From: Chromobacterium aquaticum
GTDB taxonomy: Bacteria; Pseudomonadota; Gammaproteobacteria; Burkholderiales; Chromobacteriaceae
Assembly (NCBI RefSeq): GCF_021129195.1
Contig: NZ_JAJOHW010000053.1
Coordinates: 1 to 64,000, forward strand
Direction: 5' to 3'
DNA length: 64,000 bases
Shown here: positions 1 to 8,335 of the stretch, piece by piece
Numbering within the stretch: position 1 is the stretch's first letter
Layout of the letters: every line of letters begins with the position of its first letter
Made by a program: the position numbers and the translations under genes
The notes under the pieces: model-generated
Seen by the model: only the letters and a program-made list of their open reading frames with translations
Told to the model about the DNA's origin: nothing
Database searches by the model: none

Positions 1-156
1 AGGAGGCGAACTATACGTCACGACCCCACACCCGTCAACACCTTTCGCGACAAAAACCGTAACAAAAGCGGACCACACACCCCAAGCCCTTGATACGGCA
101 ACGAATATCCATAAGAGGTATTTAATAAACCCCCATCACCCCTGCGAAACAGCTAG
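1..156. other. Left edge, no gene recognised
   Basis: No supported coding sequence, RNA gene or repeat was seen in the first 156 bases. The stretch is moderately AT-rich and may hold the promoter or leader of a gene beyond the window edge. Confidence 0.5.
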
Positions 157-187
157 CAAAACGGGCCGGAGATCAACTCCGGCCCGT
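157..187 (-). terminator. Intrinsic terminator of the PilZ-like gene
   Basis: An 11-bp perfect stem (ACGGGCCGGAG paired with CTCCGGCCCGT) with a 5-nt loop is followed on the minus strand by TTTT. It lies 29 bases past the stop codon of the PilZ-like gene. Confidence 0.8.
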
Positions 188-215
188 CGGCATTTTCCTG
201 TATTCCATCCGCGCA

Positions 216-1919
216 TCACAGCACGACAGGCATTTTCTCCAAGGCTTTCACCAACTCGACCTCAACCAGGCACCAGTCACTTCCCTTATCCATTACCTTG
301 CCGAGAGATAGTTGGAAGTGCTTTCCTTTGGCCGTCATATAAAACTCTTTGCCGTGCACATATAAGGAGAGGGGTAGCAGCAGCGCATTGATGACCTTGC
401 CTGCCTTCTGACACGGCACGAATAGCGCGATGTGGCCAGCCAGCCACACCTGCTCCGGAGGCAGAGTAGGGTCTATCAGGCGGACATCAGTAGGCCGCAG
501 CGATGCCGCCACTGGTCGACGACTCAGGGTTTCAAGCCCCAGATAGATCTGATCCGGCGAAGTGCGCTTTACTCGCCTCACCACGCCCAGGCTCCAGCTA
601 TCGACGGACTTCTCCCGGAAACCAACCAAAGCCCCCAGGCCTACCCATTCATTCCCCATCGCCTTTAAGGTCACGCCCAGGCCGGTCTGGCTGATATTGT
701 CGACATCCCAGCGCGAGAACTCCTCTTTCAATGGAGGCACCGCGGCTTCGCCGCCGACATTAATCGACAAAGGCACGCCTTTATCTCTTTTTCTGGTGGT
801 GACAAACCCATAGATGCGGATATTGGCCGCATCGTCGAAGCCGCCTTCTTCCGACGGCTCCTGCTGCTTGGCTTCGTCCAAAGCCCGAATCAAGCGGTGC
901 AGCACCGGCAGGCGATAAGCAACTTCTATGCTTTGACCAGAAACCGGCACACGCTCCGCGCGCTCAAATCGCATTTGCTGCGGTGACCATTCCCGCATCA
1001 ACAAGCGCAAGGCATTGGCATCAATCCCCGGCTCCATCAGCCGCTTGATCTCGGGCGGCACCCTGCCCGCATCCAGCACAATGCTCCAGCCGTGCAGGAT
1101 CTCAACCAGGTCGGCCGTCCCCCAATAACGCGCGGCCTCATCCACCAAGCCGCCACTCACCCGAGCGGCGGAGTGCGGGCCATTCAGCGACACGCCGAAA
1201 CTGGAATGATCCGAACACACTCTCGATAAAGACATGCGGTTGCTCAATACCTGCAGCAACTGATAGGCGAAATGCAGTTGTCGACCGCTGAGATTCCCGC
1301 CGCTCAATACGGCAAGCATATGCAGAATCAGAAACTGATCTTGCACCGTCGTCGCCGGACGGCCATCACCAAATAAAAACACGGGAACGGAGTCACAGCC
1401 ATGGTGCTCCGCAAACCAATACAATTGGTTAACACCCAGCCAAAAAGCAGGCTCCGGGTTAAAGTTTCGCACCCAATGCCAGCGCGCATGCTCGCCTAGA
1501 TAAGACATCATCCGGGACAACACGATAGGCAGCAGGGTCAGCACTTTGGCGCCCTCCACCGAATCGGCGTCAACTGTCAGCACATGCTGATAACTATCGA
1601 TAAAGCATTTTCCATATGCCAGTATCTGATTTCTCAGCTGCGCTTCCAGCGCCTTGGGCATCCGCGTATTCAATAGATATTGCGCGCACAGACTCTCATG
1701 CAGAGGCTCGGTCTCTTGGTTTAGCGCTAGCAGCGCTTCGACGCGGTCCACTGTAATATTGTGCCAATCCAATTCCAACGGCGTCAGCAAAGCCACCACG
1801 CGCTCATGCGCGGCTGCGCCATACTCCTGCTTCAAGGCTGCGACAAACTCCCTGGCCGCCTCGGCATTGGCCAGTGGATCCGAACGCCCCTTGGCCCCTC
1901 TTGAAAAAAAATCCAGCAT
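216..1919 (-). CDS. PilZ-like domain protein, function unknown
   Basis: The 567-residue soluble protein has a mostly helical N-terminal region of about 350 residues. A segment near residues 365-480 follows resembles a PilZ c-di-GMP-binding fold, with an Arg-rich patch (TTRKRDKG) and then DNISQTGLG, which fits the (D/N)xSxxG signature of PilZ. The Arg spacing is not the classical RxxxR, so nucleotide binding is uncertain. No signal peptide or membrane segment is visible. It is a single-gene unit followed by its own terminator, with an H-NS-family gene upstream on the same strand. The PilZ assignment is inference from short motifs; the N-terminal part matches no family I recognise. Confidence 0.6.
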   Translation of the reverse strand: MLDFFSRGAKGRSDPLANAEAAREFVAALKQEYGAAAHERVVALLTPLELDWHNITVDRVEALLALNQETEPLHESLCAQYLLNTRMPKALEAQLRNQILAYGKCFIDSYQHVLTVDADSVEGAKVLTLLPIVLSRMMSYLGEHARWHWVRNFNPEPAFWLGVNQLYWFAEHHGCDSVPVFLFGDGRPATTVQDQFLILHMLAVLSGGNLSGRQLHFAYQLLQVLSNRMSLSRVCSDHSSFGVSLNGPHSAARVSGGLVDEAARYWGTADLVEILHGWSIVLDAGRVPPEIKRLMEPGIDANALRLLMREWSPQQMRFERAERVPVSGQSIEVAYRLPVLHRLIRALDEAKQQEPSEEGGFDDAANIRIYGFVTTRKRDKGVPLSINVGGEAAVPPLKEEFSRWDVDNISQTGLGVTLKAMGNEWVGLGALVGFREKSVDSWSLGVVRRVKRTSPDQIYLGLETLSRRPVAASLRPTDVRLIDPTLPPEQVWLAGHIALFVPCQKAGKVINALLLPLSLYVHGKEFYMTAKGKHFQLSLGKVMDKGSDWCLVEVELVKALEKMPVVL

Positions 1920-2032
1920 AGCCGCCCACTCTCAAGACAATGTCAGCACACCCAGATCACAACGCGAAACAGCTTGAACGCTACATCCATTTATAGCAAG
2001 CATCAAGCCAGACCGCAGGCGGCCGGACAAAG

Positions 2033-2057
2033 AAAAAGCGCCCATGACAGGCGCCTT
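2033..2057 (-). terminator. Probable terminator of the H-NS-family gene
   Basis: On the minus strand GGCGCC, a 7-nt loop and GGCGCT are followed by a T-rich run, about 30 bases past the H-NS-family stop codon. Confidence 0.6.
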
Positions 2058-2085
2058 CGAAATCCGGAATAAAACGACGGATGGC

Positions 2086-2391
2086 TTAGATAGCCAGAGC
2101 TTCCAGCGCCTTGCCGCTGGAAATCCACTCCTGAACCCAAACCGGTTTGCGACCGCGGCCGGTCCAAGTCAGTTCCGGGCTGGCCGGGTGGCGATACTTG
2201 GCTTCCACCGGCTTGCGCACGCCGCCGGTTTTGCCCAGCACTTCTTCCACGCTCAGGCCATAGGCGCGAGCCAGTTCGATGATCTGCTTCTTGGCTTTGG
2301 ACTTTTCTTCGCTTTCGCGGCGCTTGATTTCAGCTTCGACGTCGGCACGCAAAGCCACCAGCTGGGTAAAATCCAATTTCGACAGTTCCAT
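2086..2391 (-). CDS. H-NS family nucleoid-associated protein
   Basis: A 101-residue H-NS/MvaT/BpH3-type DNA-binding protein expected to bind AT-rich DNA and silence genes. The N-terminal half (about residues 1-50) is a charged coiled-coil oligomerisation region. The C-terminal half holds the H-NS DNA-binding signature, TWTGRGRKPVWVQEW, with the AT-hook-like GRGRKP core. I chose the second ATG because GGGA lies 8 nt before it; an in-frame ATG two codons upstream has no spacing for a Shine-Dalgarno. Its own promoter and terminator bracket it, so it is monocistronic. The family assignment is firm; the targets cannot be read from sequence. Confidence 0.92.
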   Translation of the reverse strand: MELSKLDFTQLVALRADVEAEIKRRESEEKSKAKKQIIELARAYGLSVEEVLGKTGGVRKPVEAKYRHPASPELTWTGRGRKPVWVQEWISSGKALEALAI

Positions 2392-2442
2392 TAGCATGTT
2401 CCCAAATATATTTTTTAAGAGTAGTGGTGCATTACAGATGGT

Positions 2443-2472
2443 AATGTAGCCAAGCTATTCCCATCAAGTCAA
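2443..2472 (-). promoter_or_regulatory. Promoter of the H-NS-family gene
   Basis: On the minus strand TTGACT and TACATT are separated by 18 bp, about 50 bp before the start codon, in an AT-rich leader. Confidence 0.6.
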
Positions 2473-2495
2473 GGAAGCGCAACAGAAATCAGCAA

Positions 2496-3530
2496 TTAAT
2501 TTGCCGCGTCTTCATTCAGCGAATAGGGCAGTTCCAGTTGCTGCAACTTTATAGTGCAAGCTTCATCGGCATAAATGCCATCCTCCCATGCCTGGAATTG
2601 AACAACGACCAAGCCTTGATAACACTCGGCGGCCACCTGGCAGACCGCCGCAATCATGCCAATCGATTGTCCCGCAACGCCTGGGCTAAAAAGCTTGGTC
2701 CCTACCGGCGCAAATTGCTGGAATGAAACCTTGAACAGGCGGCGCTTCATTTTTCCCAGATATTGGGAACGCGCGACGATTTCCTGCCCCGGATAGCAGC
2801 CCTTCTTGAAACTTACCCCGCCAATCAATTCCATATTCGCCATTTGCGGCACAAACTGTTCTTGCGTTGACAAAGTCAGCCATGGAATGCCGGCATCAAT
2901 ATCGCGCCAGCCCCAAACTTCCGAAGAGATCAGCGCGCTCGACTGCAGCAACTTCTCACCGATAGCCGCGCCCTCGGCTTCCGCCGCCAGCATGAAGCCC
3001 GCTCCGGGCAGGGCGATCAAGCGTCCCGACGGCGTAGGCAGCACGCCGCGCGGCGTCACCGCCGCCACCAAGGCCGGGTCCAGACCCAAGGCTTCCGCCG
3101 CGACCATGCCGCCAACACCGACCAAGACCAGATCGTCGGCAATGGATACCTTGACCTTGGAGCGCAGCACGAACATGCTCAGCCGCTTGACCACGAAGTC
3201 GGCCAAATCCGCAGAAACCGCCAAGTAAAAGACACCCTGGCTGCGCCAAGCCAGAAAGCTGGCCAGCATCCGCCCTTTGGCCGAAGAGTAGCTGCTGTAT
3301 TGAGCACGGCTTTCATCAGCCAGCTCGCGCACATCGCTGGAAAGTTGCCCTTGCAAAAAGGCTTCGGCATCCTCTCCCGCCACCTGAATGACTTTACGAT
3401 CATCCAGAATCGCCAGCGCGGCGCCGGCTTTCAGCGCTTCCAGTTGACTGATACGGGCATTTAATTCGCCAGCGGCATTATTCGCCAGTTCCGCTCGCTC
3501 GCTCAACGCAAGCTTCCAATCCAGATTCAT
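2496..3530 (-). CDS. ygfZ: YgfZ/GcvT-like folate-binding Fe-S assembly factor
   Basis: A 344-residue tetrahydrofolate-binding protein of the YgfZ (IBA57) family, related to the aminomethyltransferase GcvT. It supports maturation or repair of certain [4Fe-4S] enzymes in the cytoplasm. The diagnostic motif KGCYPGQEIVAR is present near residue 240, including the conserved Cys. The GcvT-like N-terminal domain and the C-terminal beta-barrel are both full length. It sits alone between the H-NS-family gene and the tRNA cluster. The start ATG was kept because the N-terminus fits the family length. Confidence 0.93.
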   Translation of the reverse strand: MNLDWKLALSERAELANNAAGELNARISQLEALKAGAALAILDDRKVIQVAGEDAEAFLQGQLSSDVRELADESRAQYSSYSSAKGRMLASFLAWRSQGVFYLAVSADLADFVVKRLSMFVLRSKVKVSIADDLVLVGVGGMVAAEALGLDPALVAAVTPRGVLPTPSGRLIALPGAGFMLAAEAEGAAIGEKLLQSSALISSEVWGWRDIDAGIPWLTLSTQEQFVPQMANMELIGGVSFKKGCYPGQEIVARSQYLGKMKRRLFKVSFQQFAPVGTKLFSPGVAGQSIGMIAAVCQVAAECYQGLVVVQFQAWEDGIYADEACTIKLQQLELPYSLNEDAAN

Positions 3531-3679
3531 TTAATCCACCTTAAAAACGCGGGCTTGTCCGCATTGGCAATGATTGAAATTTTAACGCGCCCCCATCCAC
3601 GTCGCCACTCGGGATTTGCCGCCCTCAAGGGCCGGCAAGCACCGCCATAGCGCCATCTGCGATTTTCCGCCGCCAAGTG

Positions 3680-3708
3680 TTGACAGCCAAGCGGGCTGAA
3701 GCTATAGT
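3680..3708 (+). promoter_or_regulatory. Strong sigma-70 promoter of the tRNA-Asn cluster
   Basis: TTGACA and TATAGT are separated by exactly 17 bp, with the -10 ending 15 bp before the first tRNA. The near-consensus boxes suit a stable-RNA operon. Confidence 0.88.
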
Positions 3709-3723
3709 TCGCCCTCACTCAAA

Positions 3724-3799
3724 TCCCTGATAGCTCAGTTGGTAGAGCGACGGACTGTTAATCCGCAGGTCGCAGGTTCGAGCCCTGCTCGGGGAGCCA
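3724..3799 (+). tRNA. tRNA-Asn (GTT), copy 1
   Basis: A 76-nt cloverleaf with encoded CCA: acceptor TCCCTGA/TCGGGGA, D-arm AGCTCAGTTGGTAGAGC, anticodon loop CTGTTAA (anticodon GTT) and T-arm with GTTCGAG. It is identical to the next two copies. Confidence 0.98.
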
Positions 3800-3833
3800 A
3801 TACGGCTTCGTTTGAGAATTGCTGGTTTTTTAT

Positions 3834-3909
3834 TCCCTGATAGCTCAGTTGGTAGAGCGACGGACTGTTAATCCGCAGGTCGCAGGTTCGAGCCCTGCTC
3901 GGGGAGCCA
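3834..3909 (+). tRNA. tRNA-Asn (GTT), copy 2
   Basis: Sequence identical to copy 1, with encoded CCA, 34 bases downstream of it. It is presumably co-transcribed from the promoter before copy 1. Confidence 0.98.
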
Positions 3910-3928
3910 AAAAACAAGCGCATGATGA

Positions 3929-4004
3929 TCCCTGATAGCTCAGTTGGTAGAGCGACGGACTGTTAATCCGCAGGTCGCAGGTTCGAGCCCTGCTCGGGGA
4001 GCCA
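3929..4004 (+). tRNA. tRNA-Asn (GTT), copy 3
   Basis: Third identical copy with encoded CCA, 19 bases after copy 2 and followed 7 bases later by an intrinsic terminator, which closes the tRNA operon. Confidence 0.98.
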
Positions 4005-4011
4005 GATTTTT

Positions 4012-4042
4012 AAAAGCCACAATCGCCAGATTGTGGCTTTTT
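4012..4042 (+). terminator. Terminator of the tRNA-Asn operon
   Basis: AAAAGCCACAATC, loop GCCA, then GATTGTGGCTTTTT: a 13-bp stem running into a T tract just after the third tRNA. Confidence 0.88.
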
Positions 4043-4093
4043 CCGTTTCAGCTTCCGCCTTACAATCGGTGCACCCACCTACTTGGAATAATA

Positions 4094-4942
4094 ATGATTT
4101 CCAGACCGATTGCCTTTGCCGGCGGCGCCATTCTGCTCTGGGCCTCGCTGGCGACGCTTGGCGCCCAGACCCGCTCCCTGCCCCCTTTCTTTGTCGTCGG
4201 CATTTGCCTGTTGATCGGCAGCCTGCTCAGCATTCGCCGCTACCGTGACTGGAAAGTTCCGCCACGTACCTTGCTGGTCGGCGTATATGGCTTGTTTGGC
4301 TATCACTTCCTGCTCTTCTTCGCGTTCAGGCACGCACCGGCCATGGAGGCCAATCTGCTGAATTACCTATGGCCACTGCTGATCGTCATGCTGTCGCCCA
4401 TCCTGTTACCCGGCACCGTGCTACACGGCCGCCACATCCTGGCCGGCATCCTGGGTTTCTGCGGAGCCGCGCTGATCGTCAGCGGTGGCAAGTTCGCGCT
4501 GTCCGGCGCTCATCTCGGTGGTTATTTACTGGCCATCGCCGCCGCCATCGTATGGTCGACATTCAGCCTGCTGACCCGTCGCCTGCCCAGCTTCCCAAAT
4601 AGCGCGGTCGGCGGTTTCTGCCTGCTGTCCGGCCTGCTGTCCCTGTTGTGCCACAGCCTGTTCGAACCCAGCGTCGCCCCAAGCCAGACGCAATGGCTGT
4701 CCTTGATCCTGCTCGGCATCGGCCCCATGGGCGGCGCTTTCTTTTTATGGGACCGCGCGCTGAAGGAAGGCGATCCGCGGCAGATCGGGTCCTTGTCCTA
4801 TGCCACGCCGCTGCTGTCCACCCTGCTGCTGATAGGCAGTGGACAAGGTCAGCTCAATGCCGTTGCCGCCAGCGCCATTGTCTTGATCCTGGGCGGCGCC
4901 TTATTAGGCAGTCTGCCAAGCCGCGCCGTTTCCACCGCATGA
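4094..4942 (+). CDS. EamA/DMT exporter, YddG-type aromatic amino acid exporter
   Basis: A 282-residue integral membrane protein with about ten hydrophobic helices and two EamA halves. It resembles YddG, the inner-membrane exporter of aromatic amino acids. Visible hallmarks are the N-terminal AFAGGAILLWASLATLG helix and an NLLNYLWPLLIV helix in the first repeat. The start follows the tRNA terminator; in-frame ATGs further upstream fall inside the third tRNA and are rejected. mscL follows 72 bp later behind its own -10 box. The substrate is inferred from family resemblance only. Confidence 0.82.
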   Translation: MISRPIAFAGGAILLWASLATLGAQTRSLPPFFVVGICLLIGSLLSIRRYRDWKVPPRTLLVGVYGLFGYHFLLFFAFRHAPAMEANLLNYLWPLLIVMLSPILLPGTVLHGRHILAGILGFCGAALIVSGGKFALSGAHLGGYLLAIAAAIVWSTFSLLTRRLPSFPNSAVGGFCLLSGLLSLLCHSLFEPSVAPSQTQWLSLILLGIGPMGGAFFLWDRALKEGDPRQIGSLSYATPLLSTLLLIGSGQGQLNAVAASAIVLILGGALLGSLPSRAVSTA

Positions 4943-4979
4943 TGGTTTGCGGCTATAGAGAAACGGCAGGCTGATGTCT

Positions 4980-4985
4980 TATAAT
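4980..4985 (+). promoter_or_regulatory. -10 box of mscL
   Basis: A perfect TATAAT lies 30 bp before the mscL start. No good -35 was found at 17 bp, so this is only half a promoter by eye. Confidence 0.4.
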
Positions 4986-5014
4986 ACTTAACACTATTTA
5001 AACAGAGGTTAACC

Positions 5015-5473
5015 ATGTCCATTATCAAAGAATTCAAAGAATTTGCCATGAAAGGCAATGTCATCGATCTGGCGGTCGGCGTGGTCATTGGCGGCGCCTT
5101 TGGCGCCATCGTCAAATCGCTGGTCGACGATGTGATCATGCCGCCCATCGGCCTGTTGATCGGCAATGTCGATTTTTCCAATCTGTTCTTCGTGCTGAAA
5201 GAGGGTAGCAAGCAGGTCGGGCCCTATGTCTCGGTCGCGGCCGCCAAGCAAGCCGGCGCGGTCACCTTGAATATCGGCCTGTTCATCAATGCCATGGTCA
5301 GCTTCACCATCGTCGCCTTCGCCATTTTCATGCTGGTCAAGGCCATCAACCGGCTGAAACGGGAAGAACCCGCCGCGGCGCCGGCTCCCGCCACCAAGGA
5401 ATGCCCGTTCTGCGCGTCCAGCATTCCGGAAAAGGCTTCCCGCTGCCCGCAGTGCACATCGCAGCTGCAGTAA
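5015..5473 (+). CDS. mscL: Large-conductance mechanosensitive channel with C-terminal zinc ribbon
   Basis: A 152-residue homopentameric inner-membrane channel that opens under extreme tension to release solutes after hypo-osmotic shock. The N-terminal amphipathic helix ([20 protein letters not shown]), the glycine-rich TM1 pore lining ([12 protein letters not shown]) and TM2 (about residues 88-110) are intact. The cytoplasmic C-terminus lacks the usual short helical bundle ending; it carries an Ala/Pro linker and a zinc-ribbon knuckle pair, CPFC at 130-133 and CPQC at 144-147. The start has GAGG upstream. The channel call is firm; metal binding is inferred from the four cysteines. Confidence 0.96.
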   Translation: MSIIKEFKEFAMKGNVIDLAVGVVIGGAFGAIVKSLVDDVIMPPIGLLIGNVDFSNLFFVLKEGSKQVGPYVSVAAAKQAGAVTLNIGLFINAMVSFTIVAFAIFMLVKAINRLKREEPAAAPAPATKECPFCASSIPEKASRCPQCTSQLQ

Positions 5474-5478
5474 GACGA

Positions 5479-5507
5479 TTGCCGCGAACCCCCGCCTGAT
5501 TTACAAT
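5479..5507 (+). promoter_or_regulatory. Promoter of the Mn-riboswitch transcript
   Basis: TTGCCG and TACAAT are separated by 17 bp. The predicted start near 5514 is 3 bases before the riboswitch P1 helix. Confidence 0.65.
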
Positions 5508-5516
5508 CGCCGGGTT

Positions 5517-5686
5517 CTGGGGGAGTAGCCTCGGCGCGGATGACAGCGCCGGCATGCATCAACACACTTGGCCGCCACGGTCATGGTGCATGCGACGAAG
5601 ACTTCCGTTTGGCAAGACCCATGACATGTCTGCGCAACGCGGGGCTGCGGCGCAGGCTTGTCATGGCGTATGCGCAGCCCCCGGAG
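5517..5686 (+). promoter_or_regulatory. yybP-ykoY manganese riboswitch
   Basis: The leader shows the conserved GGGGGAGTAG at its 5' end and GCCCCCGGAG at its 3' end, which pair as helix P1 (5517-5523 with 5678-5684), plus the conserved GGCAAGACC in the 3' half. This is the Mn2+-sensing yybP-ykoY class. Variable helices such as GCGCGGATGACAGCGCC fill the interior. The GGAG used as Shine-Dalgarno for the exporter 6 nt before the ATG is partly inside the 3' strand of P1, which suggests control of translation initiation. It precedes a TMEM165/GDT1 exporter, a classic partner of this class. Confidence 0.92.
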
Positions 5687-5691
5687 TATTC

Positions 5692-6261
5692 ATGGAAGCC
5701 TTTCTCATTTCTACCGGCATCGTTGCCCTGGCTGAAATCGGCGACAAGACCCAATTGCTGGCGCTGATGCTGGCTGGCCGTTACCGCAAGCCCACCCCTA
5801 TCATCCTTGGTATTTTCGTCGCCACCCTGTTCAACCATTTCGCCGCCGCCGCGGTTGGACACTGGCTGATGAGCAAGATTGGCCCGGACATCATGCGCTG
5901 GGGCCTGGGGCTTTCCTTCCTGGCCATGGCCGGCTGGATGCTGATTCCCGACAAGCTGGACGAAGACAGTCGCTTGCTGGAGCGCTTCGGTGTGTTCGGC
6001 ACTACCTGTATCGCTTTCTTCATTGCAGAGATGGGCGACAAAACCCAACTGGCCACCGTGGCCCTGTCCGCGCGCTTTCCCGAGGCCTTGCTGCTGGTGG
6101 TGGCCGGCACCACGCTGGGCATGATGCTGGCCAATGTCCCCGCCGTGCTACTGGGCGAGGTGGCCGCCAAGAAGCTGCCGCAAAAGCTGGTGCACACCGT
6201 AGCGGCCTTGTTGTTCGCGGGCCTGGGCGTCATCACCCTGCTGACCCCGCTGCAGCTCTGA
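5692..6261 (+). CDS. TMEM165/GDT1 (UPF0016) family manganese exporter
   Basis: A 189-residue inner-membrane protein with six predicted helices and the two inverted family motifs, ALAEIGDKTQL in the first half and FIAEMGDKTQL in the second; the acidic residues of E-x-G-D-K-T bind cation. Related bacterial members such as MneA export Mn2+. The start after GGAG at the riboswitch end is used; an upstream in-frame ATG lies inside the riboswitch and is rejected. Regulation by the Mn riboswitch supports a Mn efflux role. A bidirectional terminator follows. Confidence 0.93.
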   Translation: MEAFLISTGIVALAEIGDKTQLLALMLAGRYRKPTPIILGIFVATLFNHFAAAAVGHWLMSKIGPDIMRWGLGLSFLAMAGWMLIPDKLDEDSRLLERFGVFGTTCIAFFIAEMGDKTQLATVALSARFPEALLLVVAGTTLGMMLANVPAVLLGEVAAKKLPQKLVHTVAALLFAGLGVITLLTPLQL

Positions 6262-6277
6262 AGGCAGGCATGGAAAT

Positions 6278-6307
6278 AAAAACGGAGGCCGCGGCCTCCG
6301 TTTTTTT
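6278..6307. terminator. Bidirectional terminator between Mn exporter and chemoreceptor
   Basis: A 9-bp GC-rich stem (ACGGAGGCC/GGCCTCCGT) with a GC loop is flanked by A5 and T7, so it can stop both convergent transcripts. Confidence 0.88.
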
Positions 6308-6322
6308 ACCCTACCCGATGCC

Positions 6323-8143
6323 TCAGTGCCGTCCCGCGCCCTGTCCCAGCGACTGCAGCAATTGCTCCGGATTGAAGCCCAGGCGGAAACCGCCCCAGTG
6401 CTTGCCGGACAAGATGATGGGCAGTACCACTTCCGACAGTACTTCACCGGTGTCGCGCGTATAGGTTTGCAACAGGAAGGACTGGGTACTGCGCGCCGCG
6501 CGCAAACCGGCCACATCCGAGAACTTGCGCTTGTCGCGGCTATTGATCAGATCCTTGTCCGGATCGCCGCTCAGGGGCTGGCTGTACCAGCTATTGTGAG
6601 TGGGCGCATAACCATTGCTATCCACCGCCAGACAGAACACGCCGCCTGGCACTGATTTGGCCGCGCGATCGTACACCGGCTGCATCAGCCTCTCCAGCTT
6701 GGCATCGTACTGAGTGCGGAATTTGGCCGGCTTGCTGCCGGGGATGGCTTGGTAGTTTTGATCGAACAAGGGCACGCCCAGGCCCTGTTGGGCTTCCATC
6801 ATCGTTTGCAGCTCATCGCGCGCGCCACGGGCCGCCTGCATGATCTGGTCGAACTCGCCCTCGCCCAGAATGAAGCGCGCCACCAGCTGCTGCACCTGCT
6901 CCGCCGCACCGGACAGCTTGGTGGCCGAGTCTTCGGTGTGATTCAGGCGGTCGGTCACCTTGTGGCCCAATTCATGGATTTCCGCCACATGCAGATTGAC
7001 CTGGCCGTTGGCGGCGACGAATTCCGACATGGTGACTGCGATCTGGCTAAGACTGCTGGCGGTGCTTTCAAAATCCCCCATCATCTTGCTGAAGTGATCG
7101 GACGCTTTTGACACGATTTCACGCGCCGACTTGGTGTCCTCGGTGATCTGGGCGGTCTCCACCTGAGTTTCCGACACCAGCCCCAGCATACCGTCGATAT
7201 TGTGCGAGATCTCGTCGGTGGCCTGTTTGACCCGCTCGGCCAGCTTGCGCACCTCGTCGGCCACCACGGCGAAGCCACGCCCGGTTTCGCCGGCTCGCGC
7301 TGCTTCAATCGCCGCGTTCAACGCCAACAGATTGGTCTGCTCGGACACATCCTTGATCAGGTCGACTATGGTCTTGATGCTGGAAGAACGCTGGCTCAGA
7401 TCATCCACCGTATGGTTGAAATGCCCCACCTTCAGATTGATGTCGTAAATGCTCTCCGCCACTGATTTCAGTTCGGCATAGGACTCGCGCGCCACTTCCA
7501 GATTGGCCAGCGTGGTCGCCGAAATCGCCTGGGTCTGATCGGTGACCTGGCCCACGCCCTCGGTGCTCTGATCGCTGGCGGCGCGGACTTGGGTCGCCAA
7601 TTGGTCCTGCTTACGCGCGCCGTCCAGAGACTCCACCACGTTCTTGCGGGTGCGCGCTGAATCCATTGCAATCCGCACCGTCATCAGCCGAACATTGCTG
7701 ATGATCTCGCGCATCTTCAGCAGAAAGCGGTTATAGGACAGCGATAGCTCGCGGATTTCGTCATGGGTGATCGTGGGGATGTCCCGGGACAGATCGCCCT
7801 CGCCGGCGCCAATCTCATTGAAGATCTGTATGATCATCTTCAATGGCCTGACGATGAGGAAGCGCAGATACCACACCATGAAGGCGATGAAGACAACGCT
7901 GACCACCCATAGCGCCAGGGTCCAGAACAAAGCGCCGTCTATGCTGGACTCGATGCCGGCCAGCACTTGCGGCGAGCTGACCTGCCCTTTCAACGACCCC
8001 CGTATGTTTTCCAGCACGTAGTAGACATAAGCCACCATGCCCAGCTGAAACAGGCTAATGAAAAAGAAACTGCACAACTTCTTGGTCAACGTATCCCAAA
8101 AAGTCTTTTCCACCAGGGTATACACGCGCCAGAACCACTGCAT
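6323..8143 (-). CDS. Methyl-accepting chemotaxis protein with C-terminal sensor domain
   Basis: A 606-residue chemoreceptor. Two membrane helices (about 22-44 and 70-95) enclose only about 25 periplasmic residues, followed by HAMP and the cytoplasmic signalling hairpin with the conserved tip ([19 protein letters not shown]). Unusually, about 150 residues follow the signalling domain (from about 445 to the end), with a Cache/PAS-like pattern including [18 protein letters not shown] and a C-terminal [11 protein letters not shown]. The ligand-sensing part is therefore probably cytoplasmic and at the C-terminus. The start was set at the ATG after AGGAGA rather than an ATG 12 codons upstream. It is convergent with the Mn exporter. 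Confidence 0.9.
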   Translation of the reverse strand: MQWFWRVYTLVEKTFWDTLTKKLCSFFFISLFQLGMVAYVYYVLENIRGSLKGQVSSPQVLAGIESSIDGALFWTLALWVVSVVFIAFMVWYLRFLIVRPLKMIIQIFNEIGAGEGDLSRDIPTITHDEIRELSLSYNRFLLKMREIISNVRLMTVRIAMDSARTRKNVVESLDGARKQDQLATQVRAASDQSTEGVGQVTDQTQAISATTLANLEVARESYAELKSVAESIYDINLKVGHFNHTVDDLSQRSSSIKTIVDLIKDVSEQTNLLALNAAIEAARAGETGRGFAVVADEVRKLAERVKQATDEISHNIDGMLGLVSETQVETAQITEDTKSAREIVSKASDHFSKMMGDFESTASSLSQIAVTMSEFVAANGQVNLHVAEIHELGHKVTDRLNHTEDSATKLSGAAEQVQQLVARFILGEGEFDQIMQAARGARDELQTMMEAQQGLGVPLFDQNYQAIPGSKPAKFRTQYDAKLERLMQPVYDRAAKSVPGGVFCLAVDSNGYAPTHNSWYSQPLSGDPDKDLINSRDKRKFSDVAGLRAARSTQSFLLQTYTRDTGEVLSEVVLPIILSGKHWGGFRLGFNPEQLLQSLGQGAGRH

Positions 8144-8239
8144 GACATCTCCTCTTGCTCCGCAATCCTTGTTCAGCAACGGGAGCTCGCCGGAACCTGC
8201 CCGCCCTCGCTCACCGCTGTCGCTTGGAATTATTGTTGT

Positions 8240-8266
8240 TTATCGACTTCAACCCGCCATCGTAAA
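8240..8266 (-). promoter_or_regulatory. Possible sigma-28 (FliA) promoter of the chemoreceptor
   Basis: On the minus strand TTTA, 15 nt and GTCGATAA resemble the flagellar sigma-28 consensus TAAA-N15-GCCGATAA. The -35 match is weak. Confidence 0.35.
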
Positions 8267-8335
8267 CGACGACGCGCTTATTGTCGCACTAGTCGGTGGA
8301 CTATTGATTACCATCAAACCAGTAATGTCAATGTA

